Shown here: positions 11,099 to 22,136 of the stretch, in pieces
Numbering within the stretch: the stretch's first letter is position 1
Layout: each line of letters begins with the position of its first letter
Assembly: GCA_030998225.1 (NCBI GenBank)
Contig: JAPYXD010000753.1
Span: 3,658,001 to 3,722,000 of the forward strand
Direction of reading: 5' to 3'
Source of the DNA: Diplolepis rosae
Taxonomy: Eukaryota > Arthropoda > Insecta > Hymenoptera > Diplolepididae
Length of the DNA stretch: 64,000 nt
Program-made: the position numbers and the translations under genes
The notes under the pieces: model-generated
Told to the model about the DNA's origin: nothing
What the model saw: only the letters and a program-made list of their open reading frames with translations
The model's database searches: none

Positions 11099-14000
11099 AT
11101 GTCGTCGTCAAGAGCACCAACTCAATATACAGCAGTCCAGTTGAAGGAATACCTGAGTGAGTTAGGACTTGATACAAGTGGAACGAAGACAGAAATGATC
11201 AGGAGAATTACGGAACATAATCCTGATGCTTGGAATGTTATAAGTGAAAAATCAAGTGCATGTGTCGAAGAGCCACTGTCAACAGTAAACAGTGCTACAT
11301 CAGGAGGAACAAATGAAACAAGTTCGTTGATGCAGAGGGAAATAGAACTCATACGGCGAGAACGTGATTTACTCCAAAGAGAAGTGGAATTATTAAGAAG
11401 AGAATCTAGATCATCGATAGACAGGGATAGTAGCTCAAGTGGACGCAGTTCATTCTCTAGTGGTATCAGTTTAAAAGCCGTAGGTGATCTCATAAGTGAA
11501 TTTACTGGTGGTGACGATTTTGAAAACTGGGAGAAGAAAGTGGACCTCGTTCGTGAAACATATCAACTTGACGACAACGCTCTAAAGATATTGATCAGTT
11601 CGAAATTAAAAGGGAGAGCCCTTAGTTGGTTTCATTCAAAACCAGACCATTTGAGCTTGAGTATAACATGGAGTTTAAACGAACGTTTTTGTGATTATTA
11701 CCATGATAAACTTATTCTCGCCAATCGACTGCCCGTAGCAGAAGAAGAAATCGTGGATTATTTAATAAATGGCATTCCCAGTGCTCAATTAGGGAGTCAA
11801 GCACGAATGCACTGTTTCACTTCACATCTTGACCTCTTAAAATCATTTGAAAAAATCACCCTACGTGCAGGACAAGAATATGGAGGACCTAGACAATTTC
11901 CAAGAGTGTCTAAACCCAAGAACGAAGAAACAAGAAGAGACGAACCACGAGGACGGCACGATGGACGTGATGGAACAACAACCCCGCGGAGAGGTGTTAC
12001 ACGATGTTTTAATTGTAACGAGTTAGGTCACATGTCTTCAGACTGTAATAAACCAAGAAGGGAAAGAGGTTCATGCTATGAATGTGGTGACTTATCTCAT
12101 CAAGTGAAAAATTGTCCAACAAAGGGTTCCAGGACAGGCAGAACGGTACACCTCGTTCACTCTTCGAGCAACGATAATGCATCGACCCAGCTTCCAGACG
12201 GATCTTCAAGCAGTGATTGTGCATCAGTGGAACTACTAGAAGACAACATTGCTCAAGTCCAACAGACTAAGTTAGTTCCTCCTTATTTAGTACCACTTAA
12301 TTATTCTACTGAAGACAACCAAAAAAGCTGTAAGTATTCAATTATGGCAATGATTGACTCCGGATCGCCGATTAGTTTAATTAAAAGTCGTCTCGTACCG
12401 GTCGAAGAACGTTTTCCTCTATTAACGGATAAGTGTGATTTTTCAGGAATAAACAATTCGAAGTTACATATTTTAGGGGTGTTTCGAAAGTTCGTCGAAA
12501 TAGATAATCGTAATGTAGAAATTAATTTTTATGTTGTACCTGACGACACAATGGCTCATGCTGCCGTACTTGGACGAGATTTCACGTCACGTAATGATAT
12601 GAAAGAAATCATAGTTAAAGCTTTCGGATTGCAAAAGGATAGTACCCTTAGCTTTTTAGAGGAAATTTTATTGATAAATTATGTTGACAAACCTTTTAGT
12701 GCCGCCGGAAACTTAGATATTAATCCAAATATTCCCTATAATATAGCAAATAAAGTTGAATCCATGTATGAGCAGGAATATGCGTCTAAACCCGTTTCCG
12801 ACTTGAAAGATGAGCCGGAAATGATAATTAATCTAAAACACGAACAGCCTATTAGCTTTCGTCCTCGACGACTATCTTTTTCAGATAAAGAAAAATTACG
12901 TGCGATTTTGGATGAATTAATCGAAAAATGTATAATTAGACCTAGCAATTCTCCATATGCTAGCCCGATTGTTTTAGTAAAGAAGAAAACAGGCGAACTT
13001 CGGTTATGTGTAGATTTCCGCGAATTAAATAAAATAACTATTAAAGATAATTTTCCAACACCACTCATAGACGACCATTTAGACAGATTGAAAGGCAAAA
13101 AGTTTTTTAGCAGCTTAGATTTAAAAAACGGATTCCATCATATAAAAATGTCAGAATCGTCGATTAAATATACGTCGTTTGTAACACCCTTAGGTCAGTA
13201 TGAATACGTAAAAATGCCTTTCGGATTAACAAATGCGCCGCGCGTATTTCAAAGATTTTTATGTAAAAATTTAGATAAACTGATTAGGCAGGAAAAAAAT
13301 TTATTATATTTGGACGACATCTTAATAGCGACAGAAAATATGGAAACTCACCTTAGCATCTTACAGGAGGTGTTTCAGATCTCTTATAAACATCGGTTAC
13401 AATTTCGTCTGGACAAATGCTCATTTTTGTATTCTGAGATTACTTACCTCGGTTACTTAATAAACGAAAAAGGTGTTCGACCTAGTCTAGCAAATATAGA
13501 ATCTGTCATGAACTACCCTCTTCCGAAAAATGTGAAAGAATTGCACCGATTCGTTTGCCTGGCAAGTTATTTTAGACGCTTCGTCCCTAACTTCTCGTTA
13601 ATAGCGAAGCCACTTTATGATCTCATTAAAATGAATCTTCCATTCAATTTCGGGCCCAAAGAAAATGAAGCTTTTGAATCATTGAAGTCCCGTTTGTCCA
13701 GTCAACCGATTTTAGCAATTTATTCACCGACCTTAGAGACAGAATTGCATTGCGATGCAAGTACAACTGGTTTTGGGGCAATTCTTTTGCAAAGACAGAC
13801 AAATGGAATATTTCAACCAGTATTTTATTTTAGCCATAGAACAACACCGGCAGAATCAAAATATCATAGTTTTGAACTTGAATGTTTAGCAGCAGTTTAT
13901 GCCATCAAAAGATTTCATGTGTATCTGTCAGGAATAAAATTTAAAATAGTGACGGATTGTGATAGTTTTCGTCTCACTTTAAGCAAACAAACTGTTAATC

Positions 14001-15343
14001 CACGAATTTCTAGATGGGCCATGTTTTTGCAGAATTACGATTACGAAATAGTTCATAAGCCTGGAAAGAAAATGAGTCACGTCGATGCACTTAGTCGTTG
14101 TAATAATATATTAGTGTTAGAAGCAAACACGTTAGAGCAAACTTTGTCAATTGCACAGAATCGAGATACAAACATTATGAAAATACGCGAAGAGCTTGAG
14201 AAAAGGGAAAGTAAATTTTACGAATTACGCGATGGACTTGTCTACCGAAAAACTAAAAGTAATAATCTCTTATTTTTTGTACCAGAACTCATGATCAATA
14301 ATGTTATTCGAGTAAGCCACGACGATTTAGGCCACGTAGGCAGCGAAAAAGTTATTGATACACTGACGAAGGTTTATTGGTTTCCAAAACTGCGGGAAAA
14401 AGTGAAAGAGTACATTGCAAATTGCCTTAAATGTATTGAATTTTCTCCAAAGTATGGAAAATTCGAGGGATTCTTACACAACATACCCAAAGGCAATGTA
14501 CCTTTTCACACAATCCATATAGACCACTACGGGCCTCTCGAGAAAACCAAAAATGGTTTTAAGTACGTGTTGTCAATAATTGATGCATTTACAAAATTTA
14601 TAAAATTATACACTTGTAAGTCAACGAAAACTGATGAAGTTATCAAGCATTTGAATGATTATTTTCGCATGTACAGTGTACCAAAGCGCGCTATTACTGA
14701 TAGAGGGACATGTTTTACTTCCACTGAGTTTAGCGAATTTATGGCGGAAAAATCCATCAATCATATCTTGATTGCAGTCGGTACACCGCGTGCTAACAGG
14801 CAGGTAGAAAGATTTAATAGAGATCTTACTCCAATGTTAGCAAAATTATGCGAAACACCTGAAAGAAGGGACCGCGTACTTCAGTCCGTCGAGTTTGCGA
14901 TCAATAATACTATTTGTCGGTCCACGGGTGAAACACCAAGTAAATTGTTATTCGGCGTAGATCAAGTTGGTAAGATAAATGATAATGTTAGATATGCTTT
15001 AGAATCTCTCGCCGAAGAAAATAGAAATCTTGTAGAGCTTAGGAGATCAGCATCCGAAAAGATTGTAAAAAGCCAGCAGGCTAATGAGGAGAATTATAAT
15101 CAAGTACGCAAATGTGCCGTTAAATATAATGTAGGTGATTACGTCATGATCCGAAATGTAGACACTACAGCGTATGTCAAGAAAAAACTTATACCTAAAT
15201 TTAGAGGCCCATACGTTGTAAAGGAGGTTCTTGACCATGATCGATACGTGATAACCGACGTTGAGGGTTTTCAACTAACAAGAACTAATAATGGAAACGT
15301 AGGACCTGATCAAATGAAATACTGGATTAGGTCCCCGGCTTAA
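11099..15343 (+). CDS. Gag-Pol polyprotein of the Ty3/gypsy element (1414 aa)
   Basis: Single uninterrupted frame with Gag and Pol fused in one frame. In order: a SAP-like segment (about residues 10-45, YTAVQLKEYLSELGLDTSG), a Glu/Arg-rich coiled coil (about 75-105), a capsid region, and two CCHC zinc knuckles (303-316 and 326-339). Next come an aspartic protease with DSGSP (Asp420), reverse transcriptase with YLDD (737-740), and RNase H beginning at HCDAST (Asp886). The integrase follows: the HHCC zinc-binding site is His1074, His1079, Cys1109 and Cys1112, and the DD35E catalytic residues are Asp1142, Asp1201 and Glu1237. The protease-RT-RNaseH-integrase order defines Ty3/gypsy. No stop or frameshift was seen. 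The product copies the element's RNA into DNA and inserts it in host chromosomes. Confidence 0.96.
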   Translation: MSSSRAPTQYTAVQLKEYLSELGLDTSGTKTEMIRRITEHNPDAWNVISEKSSACVEEPLSTVNSATSGGTNETSSLMQREIELIRRERDLLQREVELLRRESRSSIDRDSSSSGRSSFSSGISLKAVGDLISEFTGGDDFENWEKKVDLVRETYQLDDNALKILISSKLKGRALSWFHSKPDHLSLSITWSLNERFCDYYHDKLILANRLPVAEEEIVDYLINGIPSAQLGSQARMHCFTSHLDLLKSFEKITLRAGQEYGGPRQFPRVSKPKNEETRRDEPRGRHDGRDGTTTPRRGVTRCFNCNELGHMSSDCNKPRRERGSCYECGDLSHQVKNCPTKGSRTGRTVHLVHSSSNDNASTQLPDGSSSSDCASVELLEDNIAQVQQTKLVPPYLVPLNYSTEDNQKSCKYSIMAMIDSGSPISLIKSRLVPVEERFPLLTDKCDFSGINNSKLHILGVFRKFVEIDNRNVEINFYVVPDDTMAHAAVLGRDFTSRNDMKEIIVKAFGLQKDSTLSFLEEILLINYVDKPFSAAGNLDINPNIPYNIANKVESMYEQEYASKPVSDLKDEPEMIINLKHEQPISFRPRRLSFSDKEKLRAILDELIEKCIIRPSNSPYASPIVLVKKKTGELRLCVDFRELNKITIKDNFPTPLIDDHLDRLKGKKFFSSLDLKNGFHHIKMSESSIKYTSFVTPLGQYEYVKMPFGLTNAPRVFQRFLCKNLDKLIRQEKNLLYLDDILIATENMETHLSILQEVFQISYKHRLQFRLDKCSFLYSEITYLGYLINEKGVRPSLANIESVMNYPLPKNVKELHRFVCLASYFRRFVPNFSLIAKPLYDLIKMNLPFNFGPKENEAFESLKSRLSSQPILAIYSPTLETELHCDASTTGFGAILLQRQTNGIFQPVFYFSHRTTPAESKYHSFELECLAAVYAIKRFHVYLSGIKFKIVTDCDSFRLTLSKQTVNPRISRWAMFLQNYDYEIVHKPGKKMSHVDALSRCNNILVLEANTLEQTLSIAQNRDTNIMKIREELEKRESKFYELRDGLVYRKTKSNNLLFFVPELMINNVIRVSHDDLGHVGSEKVIDTLTKVYWFPKLREKVKEYIANCLKCIEFSPKYGKFEGFLHNIPKGNVPFHTIHIDHYGPLEKTKNGFKYVLSIIDAFTKFIKLYTCKSTKTDEVIKHLNDYFRMYSVPKRAITDRGTCFTSTEFSEFMAEKSINHILIAVGTPRANRQVERFNRDLTPMLAKLCETPERRDRVLQSVEFAINNTICRSTGETPSKLLFGVDQVGKINDNVRYALESLAEENRNLVELRRSASEKIVKSQQANEENYNQVRKCAVKYNVGDYVMIRNVDTTAYVKKKLIPKFRGPYVVKEVLDHDRYVITDVEGFQLTRTNNGNVGPDQMKYWIRSPA

Positions 15344-15451
15344 GATTTTCGATTGTAAATATTAGCGTAGAATTTAAGTTTACGATAATTGCAAATAGCG
15401 TTTATAACCACATATATAGCCGGGACGGCTAAATTGTCAGAATGGCCGAAC

Positions 15452-15795
15452 TGTAGAATAAGACTATCTGTAATTCTCTATCTTCTCTTCTTTTTACTAC
15501 TTTATTTGTATTATTTCACTGGGTATTTCACAGCCCGTTTACTACTCTACCTAGCGTCTTGTCTACAGGGTTTTTCCCAAAACCCATTGCCTGCGTTTAT
15601 GTGCAGTTACCTATTGTACATATCGGCTGACCAAAACTCGAATAGGTACAGTAAAGAGGAGGCATCTTCTACAGCGATCAACCATTGTGAATATTCTAAA
15701 GTGACCAGTCTGTACTCGCCTTTTGAACATTAAACTTCTATCTTTAAGAAACTCCTGTTTCCATTTTTATTTTCTATTCCCTTATGCCCCCTACA
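15452..15795 (+). repeat. 3' LTR
   Basis: 344 bp, nearly identical to the 5' LTR. I see no convincing polypurine tract immediately before it (AATGGCCGAAC). Confidence 0.95.
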
Positions 15796-15917
15796 GTAGT
15801 TTAAATTTATTTACTCGTTTACAAATTTAAATTTACGTATCCCAGAATTTCGAAGCTTTATATGTGAAATGTGAAAAAAGTAAAATAAAAATTCCAGAAG
15901 TAGTGTACAGAGGAATG

Positions 15918-16700
15918 AAATGTAAAAATTGAACTGCGCATGCGCCTATAGCCATGCAACGGAGCACAATCTTCTTCTTATTCTTCTTCTTCTTCATACA
16001 GCGTTAGCACCTTACTGCCAAAGCCTTGTACATTTGAACTGCGCATACTCTATTGCAACAAGCTACTACTACGCAATATCGATAAAATCAAAATAGCCGG
16101 GACTAGTCGTGACATATCAAGTGTAATGACTAGCACCGCAAACAACCACAATACTAGATTAGATTCGAGTGTACGCATAAAAACTCGTATACGCACCGAA
16201 GTCACATAATAGTACATTACGTGCCCAGGCGCAGAATGAGGGTCATTGCGGGACGAGCGACAATGCTCGCAGGAGATCGAAGCTAAGGCGTAGTCGAGGC
16301 AAAGCCGAAGCCGAAGCGCGATCAGTCCTGCGAGCATTGTCGCGAGTCTCGGAATTACCCGAATTGTGTGCATTGGCACGTATTCTATTTTATGTGACTT
16401 CGGTGCGTATACGAGTTTTTATGCGTACACTGGATTCTAAACTAGTATTGTAGTTGTTTGCGGCGCTAGTCATTACACTTGATATGTCCCGACTAGTCCC
16501 GGCCATTTTGATCTTATCGATCTTGTGTAGTAGTAATGGATTTTAGTAGACGCATGTGCAGTTCAAATGTACAAGGCTTTGCCAGTAAGATGCTAACGCT
16601 GTACGAAGAACAAGAAGAATAAGAAGGATTGAGCTTCGTTTCATGGCTATGGGCGCATGCGCAGTTCAATTTTTACATTTCATTCCTTTCTGGCGAAATG
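15918..16700. mobile_element. Foldback element with about 290-bp inverted arms (unit 1)
   Basis: Arms at about 15918-16207 and 16391-16692 are reverse complements (AATTGAACTGCGCATGCGCC at the outside, ACTTCGGTGCGTATACGAG at the inside). The centre is a second hairpin built on CGACAATGCTCGCAGGAG and CTGCGAGCATTGTCG. A further copy of the centre lies at 16790-16880. Partial copies are at 22745-23110, 41515-41960 (one arm) and 48220-48660. No coding. Confidence 0.7.
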
Positions 16701-17369
16701 TACTACATTGCGCTACTGTTAACTGTAGCGAAAAAACGAGTTTGCGCGTCGATGGCACATAAAATAGAATACGTGCCAATGCACACAATTCGGAAAATTA
16801 CGAGACTCGCGACAATGCTCGCAGGACTGATCGCACCTCGGCTTCGATCTCCTGCGAGCATTGTCGCTCGTCACGCAATATACCTCATTGTACGCCTAGG
16901 CACGTAATACACTACATCCAATTATATATTAATGTATAGAGGTCCTTTTTCTTATTCTTATTCTTCTTGCACAACAAAAGTTGTGGTTGTTACTCGTTGC
17001 GAAAGTAATTAAAAATATTTAATAACTAAAGATCCACATGATGCTAATATTATAATACAATATGACAATATAATATAATTAAGAATATATAAATATATAT
17101 TAAGGAATAAAAATAAGTTTCTTGACCATGTATCATTATTCTTTTATTCAAAAAACAATATGGACGGCTTTAGAGTAAAAAGCGCGTTAAAGTGCGGGAT
17201 TTAGGCAATATATGTAGCGCGCGCGTACACACAAAAATGTTATTGTTGTGACTGAACCACTTCGATCTACAGCTTTTATTGCAGAAATATATGCACAAAT
17301 GTCTATTTCATAAGTTGTTGTTGTTAATGTTGATCCCAGAGGCGCAGAAATTATTTTTATTTTTATTTG

Positions 17370-18028
17370 TTAAGGTAGTTCGTTCACGAAAATTAGACTT
17401 TAGGCAAAAATAGATAATTTTGCTTTCAAGAATAGCAATATTATTATTGAAGGGCTAATTTGAAAGAGAAAAGATTATTTCTCATGAAAAAAATTTGAAA
17501 CACAAAAAAATAATTTTATTAACAAATTTTATTTTTGCCCAAACTTATTTTCTTATCCCTTCGAGCTAAATTTTTAAAAATGATGCGATTCTAATAAATC
17601 ACGGTTCATTTTTTTAGGAAAAATATTCTCTACAATATGACCTTTTCCTATTTATGAAAATTAAATTAATTATTATCAAATGCATCAATTTGTTTTGAAA
17701 AATTGTTTTTTTATAATTTCAGCCATTAAAGAATTCATTTACAAATATTAGAAACGGTCAAGCTGTAGAGAATTTTTTTCCTAAAAAAATGAACCGTCAT
17801 TTATTAGAATCGCATCATTTTTAAAAATTTAGCTCGAAGCGATAAGAAAATAAGTTTGGGCAAAAATAAAACTTGTTAATAAAATTATTTTTCTGTGTTT
17901 CAAATTTTTTTCATGAAAAATAACCTTTTCTCTTTCAAATTAGCCCTTCAATAATAATATTGCTATTCTTGAAAGCAAAATTATCTATTTTTGCCTGAGG
18001 TCTAATTTTTGTGATCGAACTACCTTAA
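17370..18028. mobile_element. Foldback element, about 275-bp arms (unit 1)
   Basis: Ends TTAAGGTAGTTCG and CGAACTACCTTAA. Arms 17370-17645 and 17755-18028 are near-perfect reverse complements around a 110-bp centre. The unit 2 copy (42418-42876) has lost most of the left arm. No gene. Confidence 0.75.
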
Positions 18029-18828
18029 AAAAAATATTTTTAATAAATATTGAAATTGAGATTTTCGTAGCGAAAAAATACTGTTTTGTAGTGGCGTGTC
18101 AATATTAATTAAAAATAAAAGCTTTTGGAAATCGGGGCCCACTTGAGAAAGCCTTACCCACATTAGAGTCATCCAATAAAATATATCGGAAATATAGAAA
18201 AATACAATTTTTTCGCCCATCTTTCGAATAATTCAGAAGACCCACTATCTCTATTGAATTAGTGATGTCAAATCTACTCTAAATAAAAGGAACTTTGGTC
18301 ATTAGGCAACTTTTTTTTGTATTTAATCCAAGTAACTTTTTTCTATTTAACCAAATCTTGTGGGACCTTCTTTCTACAAACTAAAGCCTGACATATCAAA
18401 CTTCAAAATTTGTTTTCATAAAAATATATCTAATTTTGTTAAAAAGTCTAATAGACACTTGAATATAAATTTTTCTGTTTTCATATTACGTTAATGTAAT
18501 TGGAACGAATCTCGTCCAGCAGAGTTTGTTTATTCATATTTATAAAATTAAGCAAGGTTATTGATAACATGCGCATTCATTTTCTATTTTCACGATAGGT
18601 TTATTTTTCTTTGAAACAAGGCTATATTGAATTTGGACTAGTTTGAAGGTAATCCCTGAACATATTGCTCAAGCCACGAGCATGGAAATAATAATTTCAT
18701 CATTTTTACAATCATAATCAATTCATTAAATAAACAAACAAATTTTTCTAATTATCCACGTACTTTTCTACATTGTTTCTTACATTGCTTGCAAAACCTT
18801 TTTTTAACATTTAATAATCTGTCACGTC
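18029..18828. other. Non-coding AT-rich spacer
   Basis: No recognisable gene or repeat ends. Collinear with unit 2 (42877-43320), apart from a block of about 430 bp missing there. Confidence 0.6.
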
Positions 18829-18870
18829 CCGCGACTCTACCACCTAGAGTAATAAACAAATCAAGGAACC
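18829..18870. mobile_element. LTR-end fragment TGTCACGTCCCGCGAC
   Basis: Matches the reverse complement of the end of the solo LTR at 51979-52741. Only the first tens of bases resemble it. Confidence 0.35.
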
Positions 18871-18966
18871 AATGAAGGGATCAAGGCAACATTACCACGT
18901 CCTTGATTATATTGACTCAACAGCAAGATCTAACAAGAAATAAGAAGATCGTTAAAATCGAAAGGC

Positions 18967-19845
18967 AAAGGGCATAGCCGGGTTTCCATGTGAAATCGAG
19001 CTTAAAACTAAATCAAATTTCGCATCAACCATATGGAAGGGGTTAGGCAAGAGATTATTTTGTCAAATTTTCAGATCATTATCTGACATTTTAAATGAGT
19101 AATGGCGGATTTTACCATCTTCGCTTTTTTATTTTTTTAGCTAAACTAATCATAGGAAACTTTTGAAAAAAATCAGGGTTGTTTTTTCTAGTAGAAGACA
19201 TGTTTGTAGATTTTTGCAGGTTTTTTTATGCATAATTCGCGATGCAAAAAATTGTGAAAATTTTTGCACGCAATTTTTTTCATGTTTGAATTGCGCGACC
19301 ACTCTTTTGAATTATTCTATTCATTAGTTACCTATCGATGATTAAAACAGTATTTTTACAGATTTTTGCAAGGTGTGGACGGGGGTAAAAAAAATAAAAA
19401 CCATGAAAATACGCATTCTTCCAACATCTTACTATCAAAGCACATTTTATAATAACAGTAGACAAATGAAAAATACAATTTTATTTAGTAATCAATCTCC
19501 AAAACTGTTTACTGCTGAAATTTTTGCAAAAATTTTGCAAAATATTTTGAGAATTTTTTTTGTTGGGAAAAATCGAAATTTTTTTCATGCATAGTGTACA
19601 AATGGTTGATTGTCGTTATTCGCAAGTCGAAAGAGTGTTGCGAAAATTCAGTCCGTTCAATATGTTTCCGTTTTATATATAAGTGGTATACAAAAAGTAA
19701 AATTGGTTCTTCTACAAATTTACAGTTTTAAACGAAGACAGCGATCATGACTTATTTATAATTGAAAAAAAATGTTATGCTTGGCAAATGTTCAGCCACT
19801 TATGGAGTATGTGCTATGAAAGTACAAAACCCGGCTATGTCCTTT
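18967..19845. mobile_element. DNA transposon remnant with 19-bp terminal repeats
   Basis: AAAGGGCATAGCCGGGTTT at the left is mirrored by AACCCGGCTATGTCCTTT ending at 19845. About 880 bp, no transposase frame. The left half recurs at 45112-45515 in unit 2. Confidence 0.6.
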
Positions 19846-20047
19846 AAATAGATATATTTGGCTGTGACATTAACGCCAAGTAATAAATTTCATCGGAACG
19901 TCACTCATCGGTGAAGGCAACTCATTCGATCTTAAAATACCAAATATGGAAACAATTTTTGGGGTATTCAGTATTTCAAGAAACAAATTTAATTGCATTT
20001 AATAACGTATGGAAAAGTATAAACTTTGGTTAGATTAATTAAGTATT

Positions 20048-20133
20048 AGCACTGAGCCCAGACGTGCGAGATGGCTCCCTGGTAAGCAATGAAGGAGTTA
20101 GCTTAATCCCTGCTGTCACCATCTTGCGGTCCG
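20048..20133. other. 86-bp GC-richer insert flanked by 10-bp direct repeats, possible retroposed small RNA
   Basis: Flanked by ATTAAGTATT at 20038-20047 and 20134-20143. Unlike its surroundings in composition. GCGAGATGG near the left can pair with CCATCTTGC near the right. I do not recognise the RNA. No counterpart in unit 2. Confidence 0.35.
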
Positions 20134-20932
20134 ATTAAGTATTTGCTTGGGGGGAAATATAATTCATTTTTCGCAACTGTGCAGAGGGCGTAAGGAACAA
20201 AAGTAGGACATAAGGAACGAAAGTAGGACTTAAGGAAGAAAACAGATACAATATGAACATGCTGGTCGTAAATGGACAACTTTACAGCCGCTCTACATGG
20301 GCTCGAAGTACTACTTTAGTGCCTGTTTTGCAAAAAAATTAATTTAATACATTATCACGTTTACAGTATTTCATTTCAATGTATTTTTTTCACTTTCAAT
20401 ATATTTTTTAACTATTATTTGCTCATTCATTAATTATACAATATGAATTTGGAAACAAAGAAAACCATCTCGAGTGATTCAACCATGCAGTGGTATTGCC
20501 AAAATACACTTTTTAGAGAGTGCTCCAGGAAATAAATATTTAAGAGAATTAAACATTTCATACGGTAGTAACTACTAACTATTGCAGTTTTGTATCGCAA
20601 ATACAGTTGTTAATTGTACCAGTAATATTTGATTGTTTTCTCTCCCAATTTATGTTTCTGATTCGAACAAAAAGCATTTGTCATATTTTAATTGCTGTGT
20701 TTCAAATTACATGTGGTTCCGTGACACATATTATATTATAAATATACCCGTAAATTTTCAACCTACAATTGTATGGTTAAATCAACCTAACCATTTCTAT
20801 CAGTGTGCAGTCAAGTTGTTGGAAAATCTTTTTTACAGGAGAACAAACAATCGTTTATAAAAATCAAATATATTTTTTAAAAATTGATATTTATTGGTTT
20901 CAAAAATAATGTTTTTCCTTTAATCTGATATA

Positions 20933-21476
20933 CACTCGAGATTCCCTGTAACGTAAAGCTCGAGCATCGGAAACCTCTCTGTAACAAACGCGAGAGGGAT
21001 CTCCTCCATATCCTACTTGTTGCTAAGCGCTGTTATGCACATTATATAATGCGCGCAGTCTGTCTGTCAGTGAGGCTATGTGAATAATATATTTACATAG
21101 TTAAAACGGTATAAAAAAGATTTCTGTGAGTATTGAAGATGGAATTAACTTATTTGACGGTATGTACTCAAAATACTAAAAATATAATAATATAATAATA
21201 AAAATATTTATGCTTATATCAGGTGTATTTTTTAATATTTTCAGAAAAAAAGAAATTACACTATCAAGTAATTTTTCAATAATTGACAAATAATTTTCTC
21301 ATTAATTTGTGATAAAAGCCATCAAACTCAATGATTACTTTTTTAAATTCGAGCGCGCTTCATTCCGTAGTAGTGGGGGAAGAGGGGTCGATCGTCTGCT
21401 CGTTATAGGGAGGCGTGACGCGCTTGTTACAGAAAGGTTTCGTTACAGGGAATTTCGTTATAGGGAATCTCGAGTG
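20933..21476. mobile_element. 544-bp TA-flanked inverted-repeat element, unit 1 only
   Basis: Starts CACTCGAGATTCCCTGTAACG and ends with the complement, GGAATCTCGAGTG, with TA on both sides. Unit 2 has a clean empty site, TGATATAATC, around 46850-46851. Inner arms (ACCTCTCTGTAACAAACGCG) extend the inverted repeat. No coding. Confidence 0.88.
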
Positions 21477-21990
21477 TAATCAATAGCTATATTGTAATTT
21501 TTTGCATAAATAATTAAATATTTTTTTCCGCAAACCTTTTTTCTGCAAAACAGCTATTAAAATTCATTTATGTAGGTGTAGATCTCAAATTTTTAAGGAA
21601 TTTTATGGTAAATGTTATTTACAAAACAGAATAAATCATCTACTTATTTATACGATTTTAACGAGCATGATTACTTTGTTATTTTGTTAATTATATTATT
21701 AATATAAACTTCAATTAGTCTATGTTGTGATACAATTAGTATTAGTTAAAAATATAATATCAACCCCCAGTAATTGAGAATAGAAATTTTGGATAATTCA
21801 TCAGAAGCTAGCATAAAATTTTAAATGTGAATTAATTTATTTATGGCATAACTGTAATGACAAGAAGTGGAAAGCCTAAAGCAAATGTGTGACCATTTTA
21901 TGAATCAAGAAAACAAATATTCAAATGATGAAAAATAGTTTTATTCCAAGATATAAAATGTCGCAATTGTAGCAAATATTTAGACTATTT
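21477..21990. other. Upstream flank of array gene copy A
   Basis: AT-rich and collinear with unit 2 (46850-47365) at high identity. Presumably holds regulatory sequence, but I recognise no specific site other than the TATA motif that follows. Confidence 0.4.
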
Positions 21991-21994
21991 TTGG

Positions 21995-22003
21995 TTTATA
22001 TAA
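21995..22003 (+). promoter_or_regulatory. Candidate TATA box, gene copy A
   Basis: TTTATATAA 52 bases before the ATG at 22055, identical in copy B (47368-47376). A short upstream frame (ATG 22047) exists only in copy A. Confidence 0.45.
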
Positions 22004-22054
22004 CGAAAGTCCAGTTTCCAGAATCACACCTATATTTGTGATACAAATGAGAAC

Positions 22055-22136
22055 ATGTATTTTGTCAACGTTGTAAACATGATGATTCCTATAATAATCT
22101 TCATCTGTATTTCTATATCTTCAGGTCAGTCTACTG
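22055..22136 (+). CDS. Copy A exon 1, signal peptide
   Basis: Encodes MYFVNVVNMMIPIIIFICIS and onward through SISSGQST, a classical signal sequence with likely cleavage around SSG/QS. The donor is ACTG|GTAAAT. A second possible donor 12 bases earlier (CAG|GTCAGT) keeps the frame in copy A but is destroyed in copy B. Confidence 0.7.

Larger units (their letters stand above)
10450..15799 (+). mobile_element. Ty3/gypsy LTR retrotransposon, apparently intact, unit 1 only
   Basis: Full-length element of 5,342 bp (10454-15795) with 344-bp LTRs starting TGTAGAATAAG and ending CCCTACA. It is flanked by the 4-bp target repeat GTAG (10450-10453 and 15796-15799). The two LTRs differ at one position by eye (GCGCCC versus GCCCCC near the end), so the insertion is recent. 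Unit 2 has the empty site AAAAGGTAGG at 41391-41400. It therefore inserted after the segmental duplication. One open reading frame fills the interior; no envelope-like frame was seen. Confidence 0.95.

Noticed and set aside
16629..16907. ORFs across the foldback arms (also 23000-23188, 41529-41810, 48171-48356)
   Set aside because: Inside inverted-repeat arms, no family similarity, not conserved between copies.
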